Shown piece after piece: positions 38,768-50,358 of a stretch of DNA of 64,000 nt. The DNA is from Adiantum capillus-veneris. Lineage: Eukaryota; Streptophyta; Polypodiopsida; Polypodiales; Pteridaceae. The stretch covers positions 5,057,501 to 5,121,500 of the forward strand of contig CM043963.1 of NCBI GenBank assembly GCA_014529385.2, given 5' to 3'. Below the pieces are notes generated by a model that was not told the DNA's origin, searched no databases, and was given only the letters and a program-made list of their open reading frames with translations. The translations under genes and the position numbers were made by a program. How positions within the stretch are numbered: position 1 is the first letter of the stretch; the number at the start of each line of letters is the position of its first letter.

Positions 38768-40933
38768 TTACCCATATGCTTTCCTACGTATCCTCTTGAA
38801 TTCTTGTTCAAACCAATCATCCTGTTTTGCTAGAGTACTCAAATAGCTTTCAATAAGAAGCCAATCACCTTCATAAAGCTCTTTCAAGAATGATTCAAGT
38901 GGATTAGTCATGCAGACATTGTTACCTTTGACATGAGAGATGGAATAGAACTTTGTGCCTACATCATCTCCCTCGTCAGTCATTTGTGACTCATCTTCAT
39001 ACCTTGCCCTTGATAGCATATCTGCCACTGTATTGTCTTTATGTGCAATGTGCTTGAAATCAGGGTTTAAGGACTTAATGTAGGCAATCCACCGCAGCAT
39101 AGCAATGTCTGGCATTGAGCACCTCGTAATCATCCCAAGAAGTGGTAGACAATCTATTTCTACAACCACACAAGCACCAAATTAGGTACTCTTTTCCATT
39201 TTTCAAGGTTGTAACCATACCCCATAGCTCTCTCTTTATCTGTGGATAGTTTCTTTGGCGAGCACTTAGTACCTTTGCTCCAAATTTTACCACATACCTG
39301 CGTTCTTCTTCATCATCTTGCCCTAATGCCCATCCAATCCCTGTAGGACTGGTGTCTACTATCACAATTACTGGCCTTTGACACTCATAGTCTACCTTTC
39401 TCAAAGTTCGTGCTAACTGGAGCAACTCCTTTAGCTTTTTAGTGGCTTTTACATATTGCTTCTGTCCATTTAAACTTTTGATTATTTCTAAGAAACTGAT
39501 AAAGAGGATCAACTACATGTGCATAATGTGGAATCCAAATAACATAAAAGACACATTCTCCTAGGAACCTTCTAACCTCAGTGATGCTAGTGCATGTTTC
39601 TTTCATTCTTTGGATGGCATTTACCTTTGTTGGACAAGGTTTCCTACCATATGGTCCGCACATGTGCCCCACAATGAGCACTTCATTGACACCAAACATA
39701 GACTTTTTCCCTGACATGTAAGATTCACTTCTTCCAATCTAGACAAATTTTTTCACAATCATTTATGTGATTTACCACAAACCTACGACATCCCCTGAAA
39801 TCCAAAGCTTCATCTTTGTCACCTTCTTCACATTCTTTGATAGGAAAATCATCAATGAAAGGCATTGTGATTTGAGGAATAAAGTCACGTTAGACCTTAT
39901 TCATCCCATTCATCATATGTGCAACCGAGTTGGTTGCTCCTTGTGGCAAGGTAGACATCCTTACCAAACCCAAAGGTGTCCTCATGGTTGTCAAGTCTCT
40001 GCTTTTGATTGCAAGCTGAAATTGATCATACCCTGAGTAGAGATCTCCCATTGAGTAGATTGCCCTCATTGCAAGCACCTCTGCAAACTCATCCACAATT
40101 AGACCTGTACCTACATTTCTAATTGTCACCTTGTTCACTGGTTGCATATCTTGGATGAAGCGTAGAGAACCATTCTTCTTTGGGACTGTGAACCACATGT
40201 TTGAGTACAGAGCACAAGAAGGCTCCAAAATTCCCATTTTGCTCTTCTCATTTAGTAGCTCAACTAACTTCGGCAAATGAGCCTTTGGAACCGGAATAGG
40301 CTGCAGATTCCAAGGCACATGAGGTATTGTGAAAATTACCATAGGAGCTACAATAGAAGAATCAACACATCCTATCTCATGTGGATCAAATCGAAAAGCC
40401 TTACCATGCTTTGAAAGCATTTCTTTGAAGCACTTTGCCTCCTCCTGTGTTAGAAACTCCTCACGACCAATCTGTAACTCTTGGAAAGACTCCTTTGTGA
40501 AGGTATTCCCAATCTTTTTAGGATTCCTCAAACTTGGTTGTAAAGAAGCCTGCTCAATCTTTTCCCTGTTGTTGGGTGGTAAGGGTAAAGCTACTGGTTT
40601 CACTTTCTTTGCTACACTCTTGTATTTAGTTTCAACATGGACTTCTCGGCCAACTGTTTGGTTTTCTTTAAAGGCTTCTATTACTTGATACATTTCCATA
40701 GAGAAAACTTCCATAACTTCATTTTCAAGATGCAAACTAGACCCCATTATAGCATCAAGCTCACCCATAGTATCTACAAAAGAAACTTGTTCACACAATC
40801 CGAAAACATTTTCAGTAGGCTCTAGCGACCCACTCTTTTTCATGCCTATTTGTACATTATCCACATATTGCCTCTCACATCTCTTTAAATCTTCAAGTTT
40901 TGTAAAACATACTGATCCATTCCTGGTTACCAA
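38768..40933 (-). pseudogene. Reverse transcriptase and RNase H of nested gypsy
   Basis: RT (40933-39740): MWFTVPKKNGSLRFIQDMQP, VNKVTIRNVG, SMGDLYSGYDQFQLAIKSRD, LTTMRTPLGL, STLPQGATNSVAHMM, then in a new frame MPFIDDFPIK (catalytic F-I-D-D). RNase H (39512-38768): VIVIVDTSPTGIGWALGQDD, VLSARQRNYPQIKRELWGM and, after a shift, IAHKDNTVADMLSRA. RDLTTxxTPLG...LPQGATNSVA is a signature I associate with fungal gypsy elements. Frame breaks near 39890 and 39075. Confidence 0.9.
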
Positions 40934-41010
40934 GGAGCTCTTTGAGAAAGTTTCACCTATTTTTGGATCAAACGAGACCCTTTTTCTTTCTGTGCCAATG
41001 CAATCCCGCT

Positions 41011-41571
41011 TTACAATGGTACTTGGCCAAAACCCATCATTTCTCTATGATCATGAAACTCTTTTCTCACCTTTGGTAGAGGATGTTCTCTAAGGTTGTC
41101 ACAATTTCTGTCATGGTTTACACAAACTGTGAGAAATTGGACAGCTTGTTTACCATCTTTGCTACGTATCCTAGCATATGCTAAATCATCATCCATTACC
41201 TTTGTTTCCATTCAAACTCCCACAATGTAGGGTTGTCCAAGGATGAGATGATATGAAGATGTATTCTGTACAAAGAAGTTTTGATCAATATTTACATCAC
41301 CTATTGTCACCTTCACACCTGGACTTTCTGCATACAATTCATCGGATGAATTTTTTTCCACTTTTACTATCCAACCATGATCTGTGTCTATCGGCCATTT
41401 GCACTTGTTGTAGAGACTCTTTGACATTATGTTTATTTCTGAACCATGGTCAATCAAAGCAACAAATGGCTCTTCAAGATCACCTACCTTGACCAAAGTT
41501 TCTATAGTTCCCTTGCCCAGTGAATTCGTGAATAGTAGCTCTAGGAATAGCTTCAACTTCTTCATCATCAT
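41011..41571 (-). pseudogene. Retropepsin of nested gypsy
   Basis: Minus strand 41571-41212: FVALIDHGSEINIMSKSLY, with D-H-G at the catalytic position, and YHLILGQPYI, the conserved ILG motif. A stop follows; the next frame (41211-41011) continues the spacer. The D-H-G replacement may mean loss of activity or a family-specific variant. Confidence 0.8.
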
Positions 41572-43186
41572 TTGAGAAATGCACTTGCTTCACTCTCCCA
41601 CTAGATTGGTAGCATCCTACCACAACCCCATCCTCCTCCTTATTTTGCAACTCCATCCCTTGTGCCTTCAAGGTTTCTCCGTCAACCTATGGATGAGCAA
41701 CCTCAACAAGAGTTTGCCTCTTTCTCTTTATGATGTCAATGATCTCTTCGTGGAATTCACATTTTGCAATGCCAAGGACTTCTTTTAGAGTGAACTCAAT
41801 CTTGCTATTCAAAATCCTTTCCTCCAAGACTTTCTTTAAATCTGTAGCAACCTCAATATCAGATTGTAGTTTATAAGTTGGGCCTTTTGTCTTACCTTTT
41901 GTTGGCTCTTTCTTCTTTCCTGTTCTAGACTCCTCCATGAGTACTTCAGGTGGAGATGCTCCTTGTGTCGAGGGTGTTTGAGAAGGCATTGAGTCGCTTC
42001 TTCCCCCACTTCTAGAAGCTCTTTTTGATGGTCCTTCATCAACATTCTCACGTCTGCCATTCTCTTCTACAATAGCCTCATTTTGTTGGCATTTTGTAAT
42101 GTAGACATGCACTGACAATGAGTCCACTGGATCATTCCATCCTATTTCTAGACGTATGCAATCACCTGCTTCATGTAAAATCTCTTCTGTAAGCTTTTCC
42201 TTTTTAGCTAATTGCATGACATTTGGCCAAATTTGACCATGATGGTCACTCACCTCTTCATCACTAATATGCTCAATTTTTGCTCCATAAGTAGCTGCTT
42301 CAACTGAAGAGGTGGCATGGTTATTTGACATATCTTCAACTAAGGTTTGCATTCCCCCCGTCCCAAAGTTAGTTCTCAAGGGTAGACCTGTCTCTCTTAA
42401 GTGTATTTTACCATCCTTAAAAAAGACAACATCTTTTGACAAAGCATCACTAAAATCATCACAATCCCTTCTTACATGGTCTGTACTATCACACCAAATA
42501 CATCTATCAACAAACCCTTCTTTGGGCTATTGCCTTTGCCTAGGAAGCGACCCTCGCAGTTGGGCTTTTTCTTCAAGCTTTGCAATCTTCACCTTCAAAT
42601 CACACATTCCTTTCACAAGATCATCTAGCATGGACTCATCAAACTTAGGAGTGATAAAATTAGGCCTTACCATTTTGTCAAAAGTTGAGGTGGAAGGACA
42701 TGTAGTGTTTACTACCATCTTGTCCCTTCTTCTTTGTCGTTTGGCAAGCAGTGAGACAGCACCTTCAACCTCATTCCAGTTGGACTTTAGGTCTTTCTGA
42801 GCATCTTTATCTTCAAGAAGAAGCTCCAAATTTTCTTCGAAATCTTTACCTGCAGCTTGTAAGAAAAGATCTGTTTTCTCTGCATCTAATATGGCCCTTT
42901 TTGTCCTGGTGAGTTGTGCATAGCGCCGCTCAAATTCCCTAAGTAGCTCTGTTATTGATAGTCCTTGCTTTGGCTTGACTACCCATTCTAAGAATGTCCT
43001 TTTGGTTACTCTCTCAGAGTCCTCCATGAAATATTCCTCCTTCAAAGATACTTTGAGTTCTTTCCAGTTTCTCCCATGCCCATCTTTAATTCCCCTAACA
43101 TGTTCCCTAATTTCTAAAGCAACAACTAGCTCAAAGCTTTGAATCATCTCATCTTCTGACACACAATGCAGCTCCATCTCCTTCAC
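41480..43186 (-). pseudogene. Gag of nested gypsy with zinc knuckle
   Basis: 43186-42527 is a helical capsid-like region (LKEEYFMEDSERVTKRTFLE, FERRYAQLTRTKRAIL), ending in a coiled coil. After a stop comes CIWCDSTDHVRRDC (about 42505-42461), a CCHC knuckle, then a long charged tail (42442-41687) rich in Lys, Glu and Ser. Gag of this size with a single knuckle is like that of fungal gypsy elements. A 46-bp near-duplication is visible at 43267-43325 (AAATCTCCCTTCTTTCAGTG repeated). Confidence 0.75.
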
Positions 43187-43445
43187 ATACTTGCGTAGAT
43201 ACTTGGTAACATCTTTTCCATTGAACTAATCCATTCTATTGACGACTGCTTGTATGGATTTGGTTGCTGAAATCTCCCTTCTTTCAGTGGCATGTTGTTG
43301 AAATCTCCCTTCTTTCAGTGGCATGTTGTTGTTGCATGAACATTGCAAATGCTTGAAACATTTGCATTGTTGCTGGGTCAAAATGCATACCTTGTTGCTC
43401 AATATGATCACCTATGGTTACCCAAAACTCTCACCCTGGAAGTTT

Positions 43446-43462
43446 CACATTGGGTTCACCAA
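43446..43462 (-). promoter_or_regulatory. Probable primer-binding site of nested gypsy
   Basis: Minus strand TTGGTGAACCCAATGTG begins six bases inside the LTR. I could not assign the matching tRNA. Confidence 0.45.
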
Positions 43463-43467
43463 AAATA

Positions 43468-45450
43468 TGTCGAGATATTCGCGGTCTTGCCAAGAAAGCA
43501 CCGGGCTTTTGGCTATGAGAGTTTGTGAGAGAACTCCAAAAACTATATGAAGGAGTTAAACCATAGATGCCATGAAGTATAGGGTTTGAAAGGAGGTGCA
43601 ATCAAGGAAGCTTCATTCTTTCTCTCTTATACTCACACACACAAAGAAAGAACACAAAAGAGAATATCAAAACAACAGAAAGATGAAAACATAAAGGCTA
43701 TGGTCATATCGTATCATGGGTAATATGAAAGGGTTAATAGATGAGTTAATGACGTTTTAACTTTGCCGACCAAACAGGCTACGAATTGTTCTTTGTAATT
43801 GTAGTTTTGTGCTCACCATAATATATATGTTTTGTCTAGTGATTGGGATTAATTGTGTGTACAAATCCTCTTGGTTCATAGCAAGATAACTACACTTACA
43901 TCAAAATAAAAGTTATAGCCTATAAGAGGTAGTATGATGGGATCCGGTGAAAGAAGTATTTCATTGAGCTTTTCTGGGCCAAAGAGAAACACTATACCTT
44001 GTTGAAAGTGTATTTTACGGCTAATCCATACGTTAATTCTAATAGATCGCACATAGTGGAAGCGATAGAAATTCTCATCATGTGGATTATTCATCTAGGA
44101 TAGTATGTGAGAAATGTAGATATGAGAGAAGTGAAGTTTTCCTCCCAAGCCTTATTCTTGCCCGTATGCAATAAGGATACTGCCGGGAGAGATGTACCTG
44201 TAGCAAGGAGAACCTAGAATTTATAGAGAGAATGGATTTCTAAGAGTGAGAGAGAAAGTTTTGTTTAAGGAGATGAGATTAGATATATATATGTTGAAAT
44301 AGAGATGGAAAAGAAAACAACAAGATATCAATGTAGAACACATCTTACTTGTCAAACCCTTCGGCACCATTTTTGATGGAGAGAGAAGAAGAGGGAAGAA
44401 CCCAACTTTGATTGATACACCAAATCCAAGACCTTTTTTGATTAAAGTTGATCTTCCAAGGATAGCTTACAAGAATGTCTAGTCTTCCTCTAGGAGATAG
44501 TGTAGGCTTAGGCTGATGTTAACAGCTAAGTATAATTAAGCATTACTACTCACTCCCTCATGAATTCCTCTCATCAATGGCTTGAATGCTTCAATGGTTT
44601 TCAAGGAAGAAGATGTCCCCTTTTATAGGTGAAGGGAACCCCCAAGGGTTTACACAAGAAGAGAAGAGCCAGTGTGAACAGAAACTGGAAAAGTTTGAAA
44701 GGAGCTATCCCTGCATGATGTGGGCAGACTGGGGTCTAGTATTTTGATCATATCTCTTCAACTGTGGCTCCAAATAAAAATATAAAAATATGGGCAGAAA
44801 ATTCAGCTCATTAGCTCGAATTCCATTTTCTATGCTTTTTTCAATTCGGATTGGAACCTTGTGTAGAAATATCATCAAAATAGGGTATAGTTTTGGCAGC
44901 AAAAGTCTTCTTGTGGTCCCCTTAGCCTAGACTTTTATTTGGTTCCACTGGACATCTCATGCCATATGAAAGCATGACATTGCTCCTCGACAAAGTTTTG
45001 TAATCATGCTTGAGATAATGCATTAAAATAAGTGTATCTTTGAAATCATGCCACCTAGTGTCCCACTAGGATTTGATTCCCTCCTAGTAGCTATTAAAAA
45101 GAAATATAAGAAAAATATGAAAAATACATAGAATATATATATATTGAACTTTACCTTAGATATAAGATCTAGCTAGAGTGTAAGACAATAATGACATAGT
45201 AGAAATAAAGAATCAATGCTTTTTGCCCCAAGTGACAGAGGCGGAGCTCTTGACGCTTTTTCTATAGTACTTTTTGATGGTAAAGTAAGAATATGTTACC
45301 CTTGAGATAAATCATAGGATGAGATAGAAAGCATGTTATTATACTTAAATATGCATATGTACATTATAGGAAATATAATTATGTATCTAAAAAGTTACAA
45401 GATGACTCTTCTAGCATGCGTTTCCACTATGTACGTGTCAAAGCACGACA
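43468..45450 (-). repeat. 5' LTR of nested gypsy
   Basis: Plus-strand ends TGTCGAGATATT and GCACGACA form a five-base inverted terminus. The right flank TCGGG continues directly into family A coding sequence (RDIAFMYNHEAKEQYL). Confidence 0.88.
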
Positions 45451-46410
45451 TCGGGATATTGCTTTTATGTATAACCATGAAGCAAAAGAACAATACCTAA
45501 ATCAAGCACATGTTACCTGTTAAGTATGGAGCTTGATTTACCCTTGTAATTTTCTGTGGTAAAAGCGCACATTTGTAAGGCCCCCATTACTTTTTTTTCA
45601 CCGGAATATTCCTTTTCGCCGGAATATTATGGCCGGACGGCAGCCGGAAAGTGATCGGAAAACAACTGGTCGGTTGGCCGGTGGCCTGTAGTCAATGGCT
45701 GGTGGCCGGTGGCTGATAGTCAATGGCCGGTGGTCGGTGGTCGGAAGTCAATGGCCGGTGGCCGGTGGCCGAATTCAAAAGCGGACTTGTCTTCTCAAGG
45801 GCGGCCACACATGGGCGGATTGGAGGGTCCGATTTGGACTTATTTGCACACAAGGGCGGCTACACATGGCTGCCTCTCATAAGAGAGGGCAGCCCTTTTG
45901 GCCTATAAAAGGAGGCCATTTCTACACACATTTCATAGTGTGAAGTTGATGCAACAAGGTGAGTGTGAGGTGGTGAGAGTGAAGCAAGGCGGGAGCTCTA
46001 TCAAGGGTTTAATCCCTTTGTTAACTACTTCTTCTTTTGAAGTGCTAAAGCCATTGAGTGGCTGCATTCCTGTGGACGTAGCCCACATTGGGTGAACCAC
46101 GTATATCGTGTGTACTCTCTCTCTCTCTCTCTCTCTACTTTGTCATCTCTTGTGTGTGAAATCTATCTCTCTCCATTAAGTAATCTACTCAAAAATCTAT
46201 TTAGCTACGTCTTATTTCCTAACATTACCATAGTAGGACTTCACCATAGTAGGACTTCACTTTGCGGAAGACCAAACTATGCAATGAACCTTGAGACTTG
46301 GAGTATTTTGGCCAACTATGAGGAGAGATGTTCGATTCTTTGTAAATGATTGCCCTCAATGTCAAAAAGAAACACCCATACCTCAAGTAACATTGTTTCA
46401 AATGTCACTT
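45451..46410 (+). pseudogene. First HHCC zinc finger of family A copy 2 (split by solo LTR)
   Basis: 45452-45517 reads RDIAFMYNHEAKEQYLNQAH; after the solo LTR it continues VTIVGLHFAEDQTMQ, a stop, TLRLGVFWPTMRRDV and NDCPQCQKE, ending about 46375. This matches the extra finger of copy 1 (1700-1990). A 17-bp duplication (ACCATAGTAGGACTTC) at 46227-46258 disturbs the frame. Confidence 0.65.
45518..46224 (+). mobile_element. Ty1/copia solo LTR with TTACC target duplication
   Basis: Starts TGTTAAGTATGGAGC, ends TTTCCTAACA, and is flanked by TTACC at 45513-45517 and 46225-46229. It is the same LTR as at 8474-9199 but lacks a stretch after GGCCCCCATTA and has a longer GC-rich CCGG minisatellite (45625-45775). 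TATA box at 45904. It interrupts the first HHCC finger of family A; removing it and one TTACC restores AHVTIVGLHF. Confidence 0.96.
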
Positions 46411-47640
46411 GTTTCCTAAGTGGAGTAATTATCTGGTTACTTACTTATCGAACCGAACATTTCCTGAGGATATGAGTAAACGCCGACAAAGAGCAATTGA
46501 AACTGAAGCAAGAGATTATGCTCTTATTGGGAACCAATTTTATGGAGAGGTAAAGATCAGCATTTGCATCTTTGTGCAACTGAAAACGAGTATATGCCCA
46601 TTATAGAACAAGCATATGCTGTATTAGCTGGAGGTTACTTTTCTACTGAGACCACCACAAGAGAAATCTTGATGGTAGGCATATGGTGGCCAACACTTTT
46701 TGCAGATGCCAAAGAATATGTTCGAAGATGTGATGCTTGTCAACGAGCAAAAATGCCAACATGAGTAGATAGCATGCCCTTAAGACCAATGATGGGGGCT
46801 AGAGCCTTTGCAAAATGGGGTATAGATTTTGTTGGACCAATACAACCACCTGCTTATAGAACCCAAGCTCAATATATCATTGTAGCTACAAACTATTTGA
46901 CCAAGTGGGATGAGGCTAAAGCAACTCAAAAGAATGATGACAGAACCACTGTTGCATTCTTATATGAGTATGTATTCACAAGATATGGACTACCCATAGA
47001 GATTTTCAGTGATCGGGGAACTCATTTCCTTAATGAGGTCATAGAGTATTTGCTTAATGAGTTTATGGTCATCCATAACAAATCAGCTCCCTATCACCCA
47101 CAAAAAAACGAACAAGCTGAACATACGAATAAATTTTTTAGCTCGGTGCTGACTAAAGTGGTTAGTTCAGGAAGGACAGACTAGGAAATGAATCTCCATG
47201 CTGCTCTATGGGCTTATCAAGTTTCATTCAAAACAACTCTAAATACTACACCCTTTAACCTTGTTTATGGTCTTGATGCCATACTGCCAATAGAATCTCT
47301 ATTGCCGACATTAAGGGTAGCACAGAATCTTGAGTGAACTGGACATGAATTGTCAAAAATACTCAAAGATTTGGAAAAGCTGGACGAGCAAAGGCTAACT
47401 GCTGTAGCTCATATCTATGCACAAAAGTGGAAACAAAAACAGTTTTTTGATTCCCACTTAATCACAAAAATCTTTAAGAAAGGAGACTTAGTTCTACTCT
47501 ATTCCCTCAAGCAACACATTCCCAAGTTTAATAAAAAGGGAAACGGACCATTTATCATTGAAGATGTATCTCCAAGTGGAGCAGTAAAATTGTCCACCTT
47601 TGATGGTGAACCAATGGCTAATTGAATTAGTGGATTTCGT
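46411..47640 (+). pseudogene. Integrase of family A copy 2
   Basis: A helical segment (MSKRRQRAIETEARDYALIG), second HHCC finger (IIEQAYAVLAGGYFSTE ... RRCDACQRAK; first histidine position changed to Q/Y), then the core in 46774-47184: WGIDFVGPIQPP (Asp), IFSDRGTHFLNE (Asp) and KNEQAEHTNK (Glu). 47190-47320 continues the core in another frame; 47350-47625 is the C-terminal domain with GDLVLLYSLKQH and NGPFIIEDVSPSGAVKL. Several stops. Confidence 0.88.
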
Positions 47641-48276
47641 TTAAAGAAATACAATTTTCCATTAACCAATGAATTGCTAGAGAGAATGCATGCAGCCAAA
47701 CAAAGGAAGATCAAATGACAACAGGTTATTGATGAAGCCCAAGAGGAAGCTAGGCTTTGAGTACTCAAGCAAAAAGCTGCTCTCAAGAATCAACAGATAC
47801 CGATTCCCATCAACACTTTGGAAAGAGATAATCGATAATGGGAATTAAATAAAGACTCAGTTTCAATAGATGATGACTGGTTAGATGGAATGGATCTGCA
47901 CATCAAAGTACAGCTCAACAATCATAGCACCAATGCTTTGGTCGACACAGGAGCTAGAGTGAATGCAGTCAGTTATTCCACATACAAGAAGGCAACAAGT
48001 CAAGCATTGATGACAGGAATAGCGACAATAGAAGGATGCAACAAGAACCCAACTCGAACATTGGGAGTAGTCAACTTGAACGTGATAGTACATGGATGTT
48101 CATGTCCTCATAAGTTTGTATGCTTGCCAGATGAACACATGAATGAGACAATGATTCTTGGAATTCCCTGGATGCGTACATACAAAGAAGTACCAGATTG
48201 GGATACAAATCAACTAGAGCTATCACCTAAAAGAGGGCAACTCATTGTTCCAATTGCACCAAGCAAGGAGGAATGA
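47640..48276 (+). pseudogene. Second retropepsin-like domain after integrase (copy 2)
   Basis: A helical linker (NELLERMHAAKQRKIK, QVIDEAQEEARL) precedes 47890-48276, one open frame. It reads HIKVQLNNHSTNALVDTGAR with the full D-T-G-A catalytic motif, then VNAVSYSTYKKA, HKFVCLPDEHMNETMILGIP with the ILG motif, and ends PIAPSKEE. Length and spacing fit a retropepsin monomer of about 100 residues, active as a dimer in known families. It is not the gag-pol protease, which sits at 32540. Copy 1 has it in the same place. Confidence 0.75.
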
Positions 48277-48830
48277 AAAAGAAGCAATCAGCAGACCAAT
48301 TCACAAAGTCAATCTTCTCCGGCACCTCGACAATCAAATGCTACATGTAGCATCCAAGGAGTCAGGCAAATTTGGGTACCAAAAGCACAGCTTAAGGATA
48401 AACCGATTCAGATCTGGGTGCCTAAAACTTCACCAACGAAACAAAAGAAGGTTCCAAGGGTTCGAACACAGAGACGAGCATCTCCGAGCAAGGAACCTAA
48501 CATGAAAATGGTTTGGAAGAAAGGGGAGCACTTATCTTCTCCACAATCCGCGAAACCAATCAACCAATGGCGAGTTAACTCTCAACAAAGCTACCAATGG
48601 AGAGAAAAAGCCTGACAACAGTCGAAAGTGCTACCAACAGCTCAAGCAATCAGAGTGCTAAAGCACCCTGATGGTACAATCAAACAGAGAGCACAAAAGC
48701 TACAAGATTTTCTCTTTGGAAGACATCAGCAACAAACCTCAACGTCGGAAACCCGAGTTAATTACTCAAGACCCAGCTCTTGCACAACATATTGGTTTGA
48801 ATTGCATTGATCTCATATCATGGTAGAGCC
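48277..48830 (+). pseudogene. Basic low-complexity tail after the second protease domain
   Basis: The continuing frame is Lys/Gln/Ser-rich with IWVPKAQLKDKP and IWVPKTSPTKQ, a twice-used IWVPK phrase, and LQDFLFGRHQQQ. Two stops. No family recognised; could be nucleic-acid binding by charge. Confidence 0.4.
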
Positions 48831-48894
48831 AATCACGGCTATGCATAGACACGGTTGTTCAACCCATACACACAGTCATCCTGGAGTACGCCAT

Positions 48895-48966
48895 CTAGGA
48901 GGGGTGGAAGGGCACTAAGTACTAAGTAATTAAGGGCAATGTATGAAGAGGGAGGAAAAAGTTCTA
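48895..48966 (+). promoter_or_regulatory. Candidate polypurine tracts, family A copy 2
   Basis: AGGAGGGGTGGAAGGG (48896-48911) and GAAGAGGGAGGAAAAAG (48945-48961), the latter five bases before a TGTTAAC that could start an LTR at 48967. Neither is confirmed by a second LTR. Confidence 0.35.
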
Positions 48967-50336
48967 TGTTAACGTGTGATTTTTTGCAAAATTACCTAAT
49001 AATGCCCTTATAATTATTCATCAAGGAAAAATTCACTGATAATATCTTTTCGATAAGTGTAAATAGTGTATATACTATCAGTAAATAATAAAAAATAGTC
49101 CTTTTTTGGGTATTTTTATCATTTTTGTTGATAATGAGGCTCAAAAATGGAGAAATCCAACAAAAAAAAATAAATCTATGTTTTCCAATGGATTTTCTTA
49201 ATTATTTGGATTTTTACTTTACTTTTTTTAGAGCATTTTACTTTTTTCTTTGATTTTTCAAATAAACATGTCAAAATTAATAATAAATAGCAAGGAAGCT
49301 CAGATGAAAAAATGGAAGACACGATGGTGATAAAAAAGACAAGGCGGACAAGCACAAAAATTTTCAATGAAATAAGAAGATGGAAGCGGGAAGCCTAAAT
49401 TAGATGACCATGCCTACTTTTGCAAAAGTCTTGCAGAATGAGCTACAGGAATCCGATCAAGGAAATTTTTAAGTCTAACATAGATTTCACAGCCTAGTAG
49501 GACTAACGGGGGAATTTGGGGAAATTTGGTTCAGGAAGTCCGTGTATAGATATTCAAGGTAGGCTAAGACCACCTCATTTCCACTTGGAGCCTTTGAAAA
49601 GAGAGATTTCGGCCTCTTTCGCGCGACTTTTCCGGAGCCCACAGTTGACCATTTTCAGCGTCGTCTCACACAAGACATGAGTGGTAAGTTCTTTACTCGA
49701 TAATGATCCATTTTGTGCGGTCGGTAGCTAGTCCTAGAAAAAAACCTAGAAACTGAGCAGTGCACGAAGACCTACGACCTAAAACTGACCATAGCGGCCT
49801 GCCAGCTTGACAAAATCGGATGGGATTTGAACCATAGCATGCCCTAACATAATAGAACCTTTCTATACCATTAGATGACCATTCGGATGGGATCAAGGGG
49901 GTCCCCAGTAGAAAAGTTAGGTTTTTGGTAAATGCCAGAATTTCGATCTGAATCCACACATGGTTTGCTAATGAGGTCCATATACAATGTATATGATTAG
50001 GTTGGTGAAATCCATCAAGCAAAGCCCTCAAAAACCAGAAAACAGCTCGAAGGTTACAAAGCGTCAAATTCGATATACGAGGTCAAATTGACTCCAAATG
50101 AGCCAGAATTGGACAGGTTGCTTCCCGACTATGTTACGGACAAGTCCAAAGCCTCAAAGTTGACCGACCAACCCAACAAACAGATTAGTCACAAAAAACG
50201 GTGATTTCAGAGTCGACAGAGCACAAAGTGACGCCGACATGACCAAACTTGACCAAATTCAATTTCGGACTTGTATTAGGTGTATGAAACATGTTTATGT
50301 CAAAATTGTAGGTTTTGCAAAGTTTTTGTCACTGTA
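48967..50336. other. Possible LTR and leader, unassigned
   Basis: AT-rich to 49300, then mixed. No primer-binding site was found. 49684 has TGGTAAGT. No coding motifs. Confidence 0.3.
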
Positions 50337-50358
50337 GTAAATAATCACACTTATTTAC
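50337..50358 (+). repeat. 22-bp palindrome, third copy (imperfect)
   Basis: GTAAATAATCACACTTATTTAC without the internal symmetry at its centre; outer arms conserved with 28467. Confidence 0.85.

Larger units (their letters stand above)
35568..45450 (-). mobile_element. Nested Ty3/gypsy element with fungal-like pol
   Basis: Two LTR copies in the same orientation bound it: 35568-37384 and 43468-45450. Between them, on the minus strand, lie gag with zinc knuckle, protease, RT, RNase H and integrase. LTR termini TGTCG/CGACA. It lies inside the RNase H-integrase region of family A copy 2. The left LTR lacks its first ~194 bp and ~315 bp of the host element is also missing there, so a deletion took out the left junction and its target duplication. 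Confidence 0.93.
28380..48966 (+). mobile_element. Ty3/gypsy family A element, copy 2, with nested insertions
   Basis: Plus-strand order: leader with palindromes, gag with two zinc knuckles, protease, acidic linker, RT, RNase H, [nested gypsy], first HHCC finger [split by copia solo LTR], second HHCC finger, integrase, second retropepsin-like domain, basic tail, purine tracts. This matches the minus-strand copy at 1-5097 domain by domain. The 5' LTR is not visible; sequence upstream of about 28380 is LINE-derived. Candidate 3' ends are a purine tract at 48895-48911 or at 48945-48961 followed by TGTTAACGTG (48967). Confidence 0.85.

Noticed and set aside
45470-46092. GC-rich frames in the copia solo LTR (AGGRWSEVNGRWPV-type)
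   Set aside because: Arise from the CCGG minisatellite inside an LTR; same in the LTR at 8561-8912.
48895-48966. Certain 3' end of family A copy 2
   Set aside because: Two purine tracts compete and no matching LTR pair is visible, so I list it only as a candidate.
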